From Eutrophocola salsuginis (GTDB lineage: Bacteria; Pseudomonadota; Gammaproteobacteria; Pseudomonadales; Pseudohongiellaceae), in NCBI GenBank assembly GCA_038147195.1, contig JAYQTB010000004.1:62001-126000 (forward strand): 64,000 nt of DNA, in the 5' to 3' direction. Below the pieces are notes generated by a model. That model saw only the letters and a list, made by a program, of their open reading frames with translations. It was not told the DNA's origin and made no database searches. Positions 10,591 to 21,035 of this stretch are shown here, in pieces (position 1 is the first letter of the stretch; each line of letters opens with the position of its first letter). The position numbers were made by a program, and so were the translations under genes.

Positions 10591-12063
10591 GTGGATAAAA
10601 ACCAGGAAAAACTATTAGAAAGTGTAGAGGCTCAGATGGCATTTATTCAGCAGTCGAGTGACTTGCGAGAAGTCAATCAGCTTTTGACTGATGTTATGGC
10701 CAGGCAGAAACATTCTGCATTAATTGATGGCGGAAATCTAAATCTGATTTGCGATGCAGTGATTGATCTGGCGCAGGTAGGCGATGGAGATGATGATGAG
10801 AATAGGCTTCTTGCGGCAGCGGTCCTTGGGCGTTTGTCAGCAGTGGCTAGAAGCCGCAAAGATCAAGCATTCGTGCGTATTTCAGAATTATTTGAACATA
10901 AGCCTTTGCCGATAGAGACATTAGCGGATGGCGATGAAAAATATTATGCCGCTCTCAGTTGCGCAGAAATTAATTCAGATTGATAGAAGACTATTGTCAT
11001 ACACAAATAGTACATATTGATACAGCCGAAAAAGCCAGGCGAGTATTGCTTGGAAGAGCATTACATGAGACTGGTTCATTATCCAGGTATTGGCAGCAAA
11101 GCATGTCAGCTTTATCTGATCTAAAAGAAATCGAAAATGACGACAGCAGATTTAAAAGAATTCGCAGGATAGCCAACGCTATGCTGGATGTTACCCGGAA
11201 TTGGCAGGGTGAAGTAGGTTCTGATGTAGGTCTGGCTCTTGCAGACTGGTTCGAAGCTTTGGTCAAAAGCAGCAAAAAAGAAGCTGAAGAAGAGGTGATT
11301 GCCGACATAACAGATATAGTTCTCGGAATCCTTTTGAGAGTTATAGAACTTCGGTTTTCTAATGCACTATTGGCACCGACATACAGGGTACTTGAAAGTG
11401 CTCGAGATGCTTTTGGTAGAACCGAATGGAGTTCACTTACCAGGAATTCAGGTAATCTGGATAAAGTACGTATAGCACTGAAGGAAGCTGCCCTGGTGCT
11501 AGCACGGCAAAATACCCAGGATTCTGAGCTGATGGATATACTTTGCACTGCTTACCATACCCGTGCACAGGCCATGCCGGCGATCAAATCCCATTTTGCA
11601 GAAGCCAGGGATCTGGATCCCGAAACCAAAGCCTGGTGGGAGCAGGGAGGGGAAATTAAGGAAAGCCAGCGGAATGCTACCCAGAAGATGGGCAACCCGG
11701 AGGACCAACAGATTGGTACTCTTCTTATCAATGTCGAAGAAAGTAAGACGGTCATGGAGAAGCTTGAAAGGGCCGTTGTGCCCTTTCTGGAGATTTCCGA
11801 TCCCCTCTGGCAGAAACTGTTAAAAAGCCGCAGGGAGCTATGCTGAAATCTCACTGGCTACTAAACAGTTATCCACCATGCGAAAGCTTGGGCGCATGGA
11901 TCTAAAGAACAGCATTCTTGAGTACAATCCGCTACAGCATGAAATGGTTGGAGGCCATAAGCTGGGTATCCGCAAGGTAAAGGTTGTCCGCGATGGAATC
12001 CAGAAAGATTTTGGTGGCAAAATTAAGGTGCTGGTTAAGCCCCGCGTAGTACCCTCAGAATAA
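10591..12063 (+). pseudogene. Unknown protein between hsdS and the Hsp70-like gene, frameshifted
   Basis: About 490 residues in three pieces: 10591-10983 (GTG start), 10980-11846, and a third frame reaching the stop at 12063. The frame changes lie near 10980 and 11830. The sequence is mostly helical, Ala/Leu/Glu-rich and soluble, with no membrane segment or catalytic motif that I recognise. The C-terminal piece is basic (HKLGIRKVKVVRDGIQKDFGG). It starts 3 bases after hsdS and ends 19 bases before the Hsp70-like gene. It is therefore part of the same transcription unit, and its position suggests a partner of the Hsp70-like ATPase. Confidence 0.6.
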
Positions 12064-12082
12064 CAATAAGGACTGGCTGGAT

Positions 12083-13800
12083 ATGGAAGTTTATGAAGCA
12101 AGAGTTCTGTTAAAAAACTTGCAAAACGCATCCGGAAGATCGATCAAATCAATTACGAATTGATAGGTAATCTTACCGATGATGAGCTGGAAGCTCTTCA
12201 ATTGGCGATCTCTATTCTTGGAGGGCCGCCATCTAATGCCATGGGTTCTGGCTTGCCAACCATTCTCCATCACAGCCTTTAAAACCTATACCTGAATACA
12301 AGCCTGAAATAAGGCAACCAGTAGAAGAGACTGTTCGAGCTGAGCAAGTAGCTGAACAAATCGAACTTGATATCAGTTCCTTAAATCTGCCTGATCCAGT
12401 GCAGGATAGGCGCTTGTGCTTTGACTTTGGCACTGCGATGTCAAAAGTCACCCTTATCAGGGATGAAACGGAAGAAAGAGATTATGAAGATATAGAAGTA
12501 CTTCATCTGGGCAAGCCTGGGGATCAGGAGGAAATCAGTGAAACCATGCTGGTTTCGTCTGTGTTTATTAGCGGTGATGGACTGCTATGGTTCGACAAAT
12601 GGCAGTCGAACATGCGCATTTAGAAGAAGACAGAAAACGCCTGATAACATAAAGCATTATTTGTCCGTTGAAGGAAGTATTAAGCAGCAAAGTTTCCCGG
12701 ATATTCAATCCTACGGATATTGAGATTACCTATGGAGACATGATCCTGGCTTACCTGATGTACCTGACCTGGACAGTGAACCATTGTCTGGAGGAGCTGG
12801 GTGAACTGGAGAAATTTGCCCAGACGCTTCGCAATGCCATGTTTTGAGGGTGAAAAATCAAGAGAAATCATCTGGCAAATGGGTCAAATGCTCGGTGAAG
12901 CACAAATACTGGCGGACACATTCTACAGGACTTTGCAGAATGGAATTCTCTGGATAGATATGTAGAAGCTGCATCCAAGCTTCGTGATTCACGATTTTCA
13001 TATCCTTTCCTGGAAGGAGGCTATCACTGAACCCTTGGTGTGGCCGGGTCAATTATGAGCTGGAAAATCCGGTGAATTCACAGATGGTTGTTGATGTCGG
13101 CGCGGGAACCAGTGATTTCAGTTTGTACAGAATGCGGTTCGATGAAAAGACCGGGAAAAGCATTGCCCTTGAAGTTGAAAAATCAACGCAAGGTATTACT
13201 GAAGCCGGCAACCACCTCGATACACTTAGGGCTGATTTTAAGCAAGGCAGTAGTAACTTGATAATCCGGAATACACGAATATTGTATGGAACCTTGAATC
13301 CAATTTACGTGACTATAAAGAGCGACTATTTAAAGATAACGATATAGTGGTAAATCTTCAAAACAACCAATTGGTTGAAGTGTCATTGGATGAGTTTCTG
13401 GACCTGGATCAAGTTAAGAAATTTGGGCAGTCGTTAATAAATTGCCGCGACGAGATTTTGAATAGAGTAGATCCCAGTTTTATTCAGGGCGCTCCACATG
13501 GTGCTTTGGTCTCGCTTTGACTGGTGGTGGGGCATCTTTGCCTATGGTGAAAGCGCTAGCTACAGGGGTAATAAATATCAAAGGCAAAGATTTAAAACTG
13601 GTACAGGCTAAGGAATTCCCCAATGGCTGGCCGATGAATATCCTGATTTGGAAGCTGACTATCCCAGAATCGCTGTCTCCCTTGGCGGGGCCAGAAAAAA
13701 GGTTATTGAGAGCGGTGGTGTGGCAAAAATCACGGCTGGCGGGGTAAGTTCATCCCCAACCCTGACGGCTTTTATACCAAGGGTAAATAACATAGCGTGA
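12083..13800 (+). pseudogene. Hsp70/actin-like ATPase, heavily frameshifted
   Basis: Pieces in several frames together give an Hsp70/DnaK-fold ATPase. They are a Pro/Glu-rich N-terminal linker (KPIPEYKPEIRQPVEE), the phosphate-1 motif CFDFGTAMSKVTL near 12420, the phosphate-2 motif VVDVGAGTSDFSLY at about 13086, and the adenosine motif LTGGGASLPM near 13518. These three motifs in this order define the actin/Hsp70 ATP site. At least five frameshifts interrupt the gene. The C-terminus is short and lacks a classical DnaK substrate domain, so this is a specialised Hsp70-like protein rather than a general chaperone. Its stop overlaps the AAA ATPase start (GTGA). Confidence 0.75.
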
Positions 13801-15728
13801 TTGAATTAAAAGCCCTTCGGCTCACCAATTTCAAATCCATAGGTGCTGAAACTCAGGAAATAGAGTTCGCTCCTATTACCCTTCTGTTTGGCCCTAACAG
13901 TGCTGGCAAAAGTACTGTATTGCAGGCACTGGTTTATGCAAGAGATATCATTTTGCACGGCAATCTTGACCCGGATAGCACTGACCTGGGAGGAGATTGG
14001 CTCGATTTAGGTTTCAAAAACATAATCCATGGAAGAAGTAGAAATCCTGAGGCCAGTATTGGTCTGGGTTTTTAGATTGGCAGTAACTGACTCTGATATG
14101 CCGGATTTCTTGACCGAGCATGAGTCCGAGCTATTGAACAAGCCGGATTTTATCAAAGTGAAGACCTCTTTCTGGATCTGAAAACTATAGATGTAGATCT
14201 TCAGATCAAATGGAGCAAAACGCTAAATAGACCATATGTAGAAACCTATAGCTGCAAAAATGGATGACCAGGAAGTAGCAAGAATAAGAGCGAGTTCAGA
14301 TTGCAAGCAGATCATTATTGAAGAAATGCCCTTATGTTCAGGGAGTTCCAGTTGCCACTGGATTTTCTGGACGATGAACGCTCACTTGCTGACGTTATTG
14401 CTGAATATTTTGATACAGCAGTGGTTGAAAGCGCCAGCCGAGCTTTATTTAAGACTAGTGATAAGACCGAAGACCATTTGTGAGTTTCAAGATAGATGAA
14501 CTTGAAACAATGGTAGAAGAGAACCGGAATGATCTTAGACAGGAGGTTATAGAGGAGCTTCTGGATGAATTAAGACATCGGACCAGCCGGCGTGCAACTC
14601 AACTGGAAGATAAGCTCAAGAGTATGCGTGGAGCCGAAGATGTTGAAGCCTGGACTGAAAGTTTAAGTATCAACTTGAAGAATCAGGAAGGAGCATTACC
14701 TTCCATTCCAGCAAGGACTTTTATAGATTCCGCGGCATGGACCAGTTTGGATAACGATAGTGATTTTGATTCAGATTATGACAGGGCTATGCGACTGTTT
14801 ATTAAAAGAGCATTGGATAAAGCAATTTGCGGCCCTCTGGCATGCGTAGCTGAATTGCTCAATAAAATGACATACATAGGGCCACTACGGATTTGCCACC
14901 AAGAAAAATTAGTGTGCCTAAAACCAGATCGACTTCGCGATGGGCTAAAGGCCTTGCTGCATGGGAGATCCTACCTGCCATAAAAGATGAAACCCTCGAC
15001 GAAATTAACTTTTGGCTGGGGAGAAATGCCTACAATCGGGTTATCAAATTACAAAAGATGAGTTTTGGAAAGTGTATGCTGATGATTTTTATAAATATTT
15101 TGACCAGTTAACTGGTTATGAAAAGGATGAGATAGAAATATTCCTCCAGGGGTTCTCTACAGAAACAGAGATAGCCTTGAAGGATCTCAATAATGAGCTA
15201 TCGGTAATGCCGCAGGATATAGGTGTGGGAATATCCCAGCTATTTCCCGTTGTTGTGGCCAGTGTCTATTTCAAGGAAGCTCTTATTTCAATTGAGCAAC
15301 CTGAATTGCATGTACACCCGCGGTTACAAACAGAGTTGGCAGATTTATTCATAAGGAATTCTATCAATTCTGGGAATCAATTTTTGCTGGAAAACATAGC
15401 GAACACTTGATGCTTAGATTGCTTCGTCGTACGAGACACAATGCAACCTGCTGATTCTGCGGTAGATTTAATTAGGGATGATTCGATAAAAGAGCCAGAA
15501 CTCAATATGAAATATCTGGCAATACCAGAGGCCTTTATGAAGACGGACAATATGAAAAATGACCCAGCCAAGAAAAATCATGTAAAGCCAACAGATCTGG
15601 CCGTTCATTATGTTGAAGCCTCGGAAAAAGGCACAAAATTTACGAAACTCCGTGTATCAGATGACGGCGATTTCCTGGATGAATGGCCTGACGGATTTTT
15701 TGAAGAACGAGATGATGAGCTTTTTTGA
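13797..15728 (+). pseudogene. AAA ATPase, DUF3696/OLD-like, frameshifted
   Basis: About 640 residues when the frames are joined. The N-terminus has LTNFKSIG and the Walker A GPNSAGKST (about residue 38). A long helical insertion is followed by YIGPLR, the signature-like IGVGISQLFPVVVAS, Walker B SIEQPELHVHPRLQ and an H-loop (HSEHLMLRLLRR). The C-terminus DGDFLDEWPDGFFEE is typical of the DUF3696 family. At least five frameshifts are present, for example near 14075, 14200, 14900, 15030 and 15395. Such ABC/SMC-like ATPases are common in defence islands paired with a nuclease-like partner, which the next gene could be. It overlaps both neighbours. Confidence 0.8.
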
Positions 15729-16602
15729 TGTACAAAGAAATTGCACTAGATCCTAAATGTCTTCAAAACTATGAATATTATGCCCTTATAAAGAGGGAAA
15801 CCGGTTTTGAAAAAGGCAGGTATCTAATAGCAGATGCAAAAAGCATGGGCTGCTGAGGCATTTCCGTATGTAAAAGAATCAAAAATACCAACTATAAAAA
15901 AGACTTCCATTAAAAATTTTCTAAATAAATTACGAAAAAATAAATCGTGTGAATACATCGTTTATCCCGGTGATAGAGAAATCTTAAAAGAACCGGACTG
16001 GAAAAAATGGTGGATGGGGCAAAATTCAATAAGAGAATTCTCGGCAACAGTTTGTGATCAGAAATTAGGTGATTCTATTACCTACCAAAATATTGTTGAT
16101 GGATCCTCTTCGGGAATTAAGTCCATCCAAACTTGTGAGGCGCGACTCAGTTGACATTATTAACATACTCGAACCATTGTTATTAATGAGCAAAGAGCTG
16201 CTCTTTGTTGATCAATATTTCAGTTTTTCTTCTAATAAAACCTTGGTGGAATTTTTGAATAGACTCCCGAAATGCCCCGGACTTGTTAAGATACATTTAG
16301 TAACCTCAATAAATACACATAATCCGGGAAATGTATATAAAGAAAGAATACGAGAGGTTATTACCTCCTGAGTAAGTTTTCGTCTTACTGAACTTCCAGT
16401 TAAACACATCCATGATAGATACATGATTACAGATGTTGGTGCTTTAAAAGCAGGAATAGGATTTTCATCAAGCAGTTCCCTAGGCGTGCCTTCAGATATT
16501 CTCAGTGTAAACTTGGTTTCTCTAATAGAAGTTAAATTTATTTGTGATTCAATCGATACCGCTATTAGCAATGGGATAGCTTCTACAGTCTTTTCTATTT
16601 AA
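15728..16602 (+). pseudogene. PLD-like protein paired with the AAA ATPase, broken
   Basis: It begins MYKEIALDPKCLQNY at an ATG that overlaps the AAA ATPase stop (TGATG). Joining frames gives about 290 residues. The later part, LLFVDQYFSF followed by HIHDRYMITD, resembles a phospholipase-D-like fold in which HDRY replaces the usual HxK. The gene has at least two frameshifts (near 15830 and 16115) and an in-frame TGA at 16369. To my knowledge proteins of this type accompany DUF3696-like ATPases in defence loci. The biochemical role is unknown and the PLD assignment is inference. Confidence 0.6.
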
Positions 16603-16697
16603 TTGAAATCATAATAAAAGTACTAATACATATAATTTATTACACCCAAATGTCTAACAAATTTAAATATATCTAAGATAATCAATTAGATAGATAT

Positions 16698-16713
16698 TGG
16701 CATAAGTTCTGCA
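16698..16713 (+). promoter_or_regulatory. Sigma-54-like -24/-12 site before the DUF2130 gene
   Basis: TGGCATAAGTTCTGCA has the invariant GG and GC of a sigma-54 promoter at correct spacing, with two mismatches to the consensus. The predicted start near 16725 lies just before the ribosome site AGGAGAAG and the ATG at 16745. A sigma-54 activator gene and a perfect sigma-54 promoter in the same island raise its credibility. It could still be chance in AT-rich DNA. Confidence 0.5.
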
Positions 16714-16744
16714 TTAATACTAAGTATTATTAGGAGAAGAACTT

Positions 16745-18015
16745 ATGAGCGACCGTATAATAATTAATCCAAATTCCCCCGTTACATGTCCTGATTGTTC
16801 TCATGAATTCCCGCTTGTCCAGGGCATTTCCCAACAGTTAATAGAATGCTTCGCAGACGAATATGAAGCCCAGTTGGGCAAAGAGCGCGACGAGCTTGAA
16901 ACGAAGGCATCCGAAAAAGCAGAAAACGCCTCGCTAAAAAGTTTGAAGAGCAGCTGGCTGAACTAACTGAACAGTTGGTCGAGAGCAAAGCTGAATCTGA
17001 AAAATCTATCGAAAAACTGGCAAAAGTCCGTGAAGAAGCAGCTGTTAAAAGCAAAACAGGAAATTTCTGGGGAATTGGAATTACTCGGCAGGAAATTGTT
17101 GAAAAAAAGAAGAAAAATTGAAAGAGTTCAGAGAAGCGGAACTTTTGCTGAGAAAAGAAAAAAAGGAGGTTGAAGAACAGAAAAAGGAATTTGAGCTGAG
17201 TATCCAACGTCAGCTGGACGAACAGAAGTCAGCTTTACGTACAGAAATTAGTCACGAATACCAGATGCGGGAGGCAGAGTTCCGCAAAAAGATTGACGAT
17301 GCACACAAGGCTAATGAGGATCTTAAACGGAAACTTGAGCAAGGATCCCAGCAGCTCCAGGGTGAGGTCCTTGAACTAGAGCTGGAAGATATGCTGACAC
17401 ATGCATATCCCCTAGACCAGGTTGAAGCCGTAGCCAAGGGGGTCCGTGGAGCTGATGTGGTCCATACGGTCATTCTAAGAAGTGGCACCGTGGCTGGAAA
17501 GATAATATGGGAAACCAAGCGAGCCGAGAACTGGTCCAACAAAATGGATCCCCAAGCTTAAAGATGATCAGCAAAACTCAGCTGGGAGAAATCGCAGTAT
17601 TGGTAAGCACAGTGTTTCCGGCCGACGTCAACGAACCGTTTATACAATATGAAGGTGTTTGGTTGGTTAGACCTGAATTTGCCAAGCCATTGGCAGATGC
17701 TTTGAGGGCTATCCTGATTGAAGCTGCCAGGCAAAAGTCGGTTTCCTCAGGGAAAAATGAAAAAATTGAGGCCCTGTATGACTATGTCTGCTCACCTCAA
17801 TTTGCACAGAAAGTCAGGGCTGTTATGGATGCTTATACGACTATGCGTGAAGATCTGGATAGAGAAAAAGCAGCTATACAGCGCCTGTGGAAAAACGTGA
17901 AGGCCAATTAGAGAGAATTACTAACAATGTGCTCGGTATATGTGGTGAGTTGCAAGGCCTTTCTACTAGCTCTCTGCACCACTTGGAAGGTATAGCCACT
18001 CTGGAGATAGAATAA
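16745..18015 (+). pseudogene. DUF2130 coiled-coil protein with nuclease-like domain, frameshifted
   Basis: It begins with a zinc-ribbon-like CPDCSHEFPL after the start at 16745. A long Glu/Lys-rich coiled coil (about 16850-17350) follows, then the DUF2130 domain with HAYPLDQVEAVAKGVRGADV and IIWETKRAENW. The DxxH and ETK residues suggest a PD-(D/E)xK-like nuclease core. At least three frameshifts break it, near 16920, 17050-17110 and 17545, and a fourth is needed near 17895 to reach the stop at 18015. It has its own sigma-54-like promoter and a good ribosome site. The function of DUF2130 proteins is unknown to me; the position suggests an accessory of the R-M locus. Confidence 0.75.
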
Positions 18016-18299
18016 ATGAGTGAAGATAATACATATCCTTTAGTTGAAAAAGGGGATATTACTACGCTGTAGAGTCTTTAGTGGGCCAATTACTTGATGA
18101 TGGCGCAAGACCAAGCGATATCTCTTTCGTCCTAAGTATGGTGTCGACAGAGCTTGGCCTTAAAGTTACCAATAAAAATATCTCTGTTTTCGCAGTCGTG
18201 TTGGAAGGTGTTACGGAGGGAGTAAAAATATTTAGGGATGAAATCAAAGAAAGGGAAGCAATGGATGCTATTTCTGATGAAAATAGAAATATTCACTAA
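18016..18299 (+). pseudogene. Small hypothetical protein, one frameshift
   Basis: ATG 18016 follows the DUF2130 stop with no gap. The first 15 codons (MSEDNTYPLVEKGDI) are in one frame, and after a one-base shift near 18060 the rest (SLVGQLLDDGARPSDISF) continues to 18299, giving about 93 residues. It is acidic and helical with no recognised domain. The abutting start suggests it was co-transcribed with the DUF2130 gene. Confidence 0.5.
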
Positions 18300-18351
18300 T
18301 TAAACCTAAGCAATATATTTTACGAACTATTTCAAAGCTTAATAATTAAAT

Positions 18352-18584
18352 GCTTCTATTATAAAAGGAATTGCTTGTGATCTTAAAAATATTTTGCTAT
18401 TTGTGTACATAGCCAGTTTAACTCTAATATTCATTATCCAGGCATTATTTTTTGTTGCTTTCGAATTGTTAGAGCCGGCATTTTGGCTGAAGTAGGTTCG
18501 AATTGGTACGAAAGTTTCTTTATGTTGACTTTACCCTTGAATATTTTCTTACTTTATCGTGTGAGTAAGATAAGGAGAAAATAA
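18352..18584 (+). pseudogene. Small two-helix membrane protein remnant
   Basis: Two hydrophobic stretches, NILLFVYIASLTLIFII and FFMLTLPLNIFLLYRV, occur in adjacent frames and join with one base shift near 18492. Together they make a protein of about 75 residues ending in RVSKIRRK. I see no convincing start codon. It is probably a decayed small membrane protein, but this is weakly supported. Confidence 0.3.
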
Positions 18585-18592
18585 ATTACTAT

Positions 18593-19647
18593 ATGATCAT
18601 TGATTCAGATTTAAAAGGTATTCCAATTAAGACTGCTCAATTTATTCAAAGAATTTCTGAATTAGGTTTAGATAGGGAGCGAATACACGGACTTTTTGTA
18701 TTACTTGGGTTGTATGTAGGTGCTCCTAGGGATCAGGAGGAATTTTCACAACTTATGTTCTGCTTGATGCTGTTCTCCCAGATGATCGAAGCAAGAACTT
18801 AGATAGTGTTGTAGGAGAGTTTTGGCCAGGTTATGAACAAATTATAGATGAATTTTGTTTTCGATCTGGCCTTGAATTTAAGTTCCGAGAAGTTTCCTTC
18901 GAAAATATAGAAGCTGTTTCAATTATTAAACTTCGGAGTTCAGGGAAACTAGATCCTAATGTGGTTAAAGTTGATAACTTGTCAAAATCTAACAGTCTTA
19001 TATTAAGTTTGTTAAAGGCTCTTGGTGAGCCAACTGCAAAAAATAATAGATGCATTATCGAGTCTTACCAATGTGGTGTTTTTCAGACTCAGCTATATGC
19101 TAGAAGTGACATCAATGGTGCCCAGCAGTTATCCAAAGCAATATATTTGTGCCTCCCTTTATTCATAGGAAGACTATTTAAAACAGTTACAACGAATACA
19201 TTAGATTATTTTATGGGGCTCGAGCTTGGCCAGGTTGCCCTATATGATCTTCTGCAACCGCTAGATCGTCAGTTTGTTATGCAGTTATGGGGATTTCAAT
19301 CGTCATTATTTTTTTATGAAGGAAAAAAAATAAATGATGTTGAAAAACTCGATCTAATGCAATGGCATCGATGGGTATTAGACAGAGCTAAAGCTTTTGA
19401 TGCTCACTACATCGATGGGATAGTTCCTTTTAGTACCTCTGGGATAAATTTGGAAAATATTCCAATATGGCCAGATGAAATTTCTGATCATAAAAAATGT
19501 AATGAGTTCATATATAAGACATGGGGTTATTCTCTCGAAAATCTCAGGAATTGTTTTGATGAATTAGAATATAAAGCGCTTATTATTTATATAATATTTG
19601 CTTCACTGACAAAGTCGCGTGAGGTGAATAAATTAAATTATCTCTAG
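18593..19647 (+). pseudogene. Hypothetical protein, one frameshift
   Basis: An open frame from 18593 (MIIDSDLKGIPIK) shifts once near 18755 into a second frame that runs uninterrupted to 19647, for about 350 residues. The second part includes VVGEFWPGYEQIIDEFCF and MGLELGQVALYDLLQPLDRQ. It is AT-rich, soluble and not recognised. Apart from the single indel the coding sequence looks preserved, so the break may be recent or an artefact. Confidence 0.5.
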
Positions 19648-19748
19648 TTAATTATTTTGATAGGGTCTAAAATATAAAAGTAAACTCTGGCACATTAGAC
19701 AGCTATTTCTTGATGAACACTCCTTTTTTGGTCTTATACTTAATTACC

Positions 19749-20227
19749 TTATGCGTCAGTAAATAAACTACCATACTTTGCATCAACGTAACTTAAGTCT
19801 GCTTTCCATTCTTTTACGGCTTACTCCATGTTCTCTGATGCATTATTTATCATGCCAAAAAAAAAGGAATTTAATTTTAAATAACGTCCTCTACTGTTAG
19901 CTAAGCCCCATTCGTTTATATAATAAGTCGAATGATAGAAAGGTAGACGCTCAGCCATAATTTGATCTATGACATTTCTTCTGTGAGTTTCGGTCATACC
20001 ATTCTGTGTTCCAACACGATAACCAAGAATCTCATTAATCCCACATTAGGTGGGTTATTCGTATAGTTTGGGAGTTCCATCCTTCGATTCCATTCTTTCT
20101 CTATTAAAGAAATGCTATCAATTGCTTTTTGTTTACGTAGGGGGTCGCCTAAATAATTTCTGCAATAATTTTTAAAAAGTGTAGATTTTCTTCGGTATAA
20201 TCTTCTAAAGGCATTTTTAGATCTCAT
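19749..20227 (-). pseudogene. Hypothetical protein with frameshift and stop codon
   Basis: It starts at ATG 20227 (MRSKNAFRRLYRRKST). After about 69 codons a one-base shift near 20020 moves the frame to GYRVGTQNGMTETHRR, which continues to 19749. An in-frame TAA lies where NME is followed by AVKEWKADL; a glutamine codon (CAA to TAA) would restore it. The reconstructed protein is about 158 residues, N-terminally very basic, family unknown. It carries two independent lesions, so this is decay rather than one sequencing error. Confidence 0.45.
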
Positions 20228-20314
20228 ATGAACGGAGAAATTTGCTATGAAAAAACAATATTTGTGCCTAAGCTTATATAGTCACAAATATATATTCTTA
20301 CTGGCTACCTGGGT

Positions 20315-20644
20315 TTAATTGACCCAAACTCCCCATCCTTTTTTACGTAGTCTGCGCGCTTTCTCAAATTCCATGTCAGAAGCCTCAAGATAAGTCATAG
20401 GGTTATGCTTAGTATATTCTCTTGGACGCAGGTACAAGCCAAATCGTTTAACAATGCTTGAACTTTTGTAACCCGCTTTATGTTGCTCAAAACGCTCTTG
20501 AGGCGTCTTGCCTGTCATGCCCACGTATACACACGGCATGCCATCTTTGTAATCAGGGTTTCTAATTCTGAATCTCTTTAGATTAAGAACGTCTTTTGAA
20601 AGTTCAATGACGTAGATATTGTGTGATTGCTTGCTTTGATCCAC
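20315..20644 (-). CDS. GIY-YIG-like small protein
   Basis: An intact 109-residue protein. NIYVIELS near residue 9 and CVYVGMTGKTPQERFEQH near residue 38 resemble the two short motifs of GIY-YIG nuclease domains. The conserved Arg of the fold may be in ERFEQH. It is short for a nuclease and may be only the catalytic module. It is transcribed away from the HD-domain operon and shares its upstream region (20645-21035). The GIY-YIG assignment rests on motifs only. Confidence 0.6.
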   Translation of the reverse strand: MDQSKQSHNIYVIELSKDVLNLKRFRIRNPDYKDGMPCVYVGMTGKTPQERFEQHKAGYKSSSIVKRFGLYLRPREYTKHNPMTYLEASDMEFEKARRLRKKGWGVWVN

Positions 20645-21035
20645 CGCTCACCTTTATTTGGCAATGCTCCATCAGAAAATTGATACCTCAAGTAAAAATC
20701 TATTTTAGTAAAAATACTTATCCCGCTACTGCAATTGTTTCCTTATGCCATTAATAGCAGCAGTGGAATATACAAACCTGGGTTATATCCTAATTATGCA
20801 GATCAAGGCCCATTATTGTGGTCTCCAAATGCCGGTAAACATCTTTTCGCAGATCTTTTAAAAATAGCATAATTACAATACCCATTCAGAAGCCATATAA
20901 AGCGATATAAGAGACGATAAAAAAGAGTAGATATATATCAAAAAATGTTTATAAAGATGCGCATATGGCTTTATATGGCATTATGGCGTATAATTATTAC
21001 TGCATTCCATCAAATTTGGTCTTTGGAGAGAAAAA
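20645..21035. other. 391-base divergent intergenic region
   Basis: This AT-rich region separates the GIY-YIG-like gene (minus) from the HD-domain operon (plus). It holds a 12-base inverted repeat (20892-20903 and 20968-20979), three ATGGC repeats (20965-20987), a TATAAT box (20989) and a good ribosome site (GGAGAG) before ATG 21036. I see no gene in it. Confidence 0.5.
20968..20994 (+). promoter_or_regulatory. Promoter with overlapping operator-like inverted repeat arm
   Basis: TATAAT at 20989-20994 is a perfect -10 box for the HD-domain operon. The -35 region is poor. It overlaps GCTTTATATGGC (20968-20979), the exact inverse complement of GCCATATAAAGC at 20892-20903. Two distant arms, one over the promoter, look like a paired repressor site acting by looping. 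No cognate regulator is identifiable. Confidence 0.4.

Noticed and set aside
2891..19647. Treating each open-frame fragment as a separate small gene
   Set aside because: Adjacent fragments in different frames continue the same known domains in order, so each set is one broken gene.
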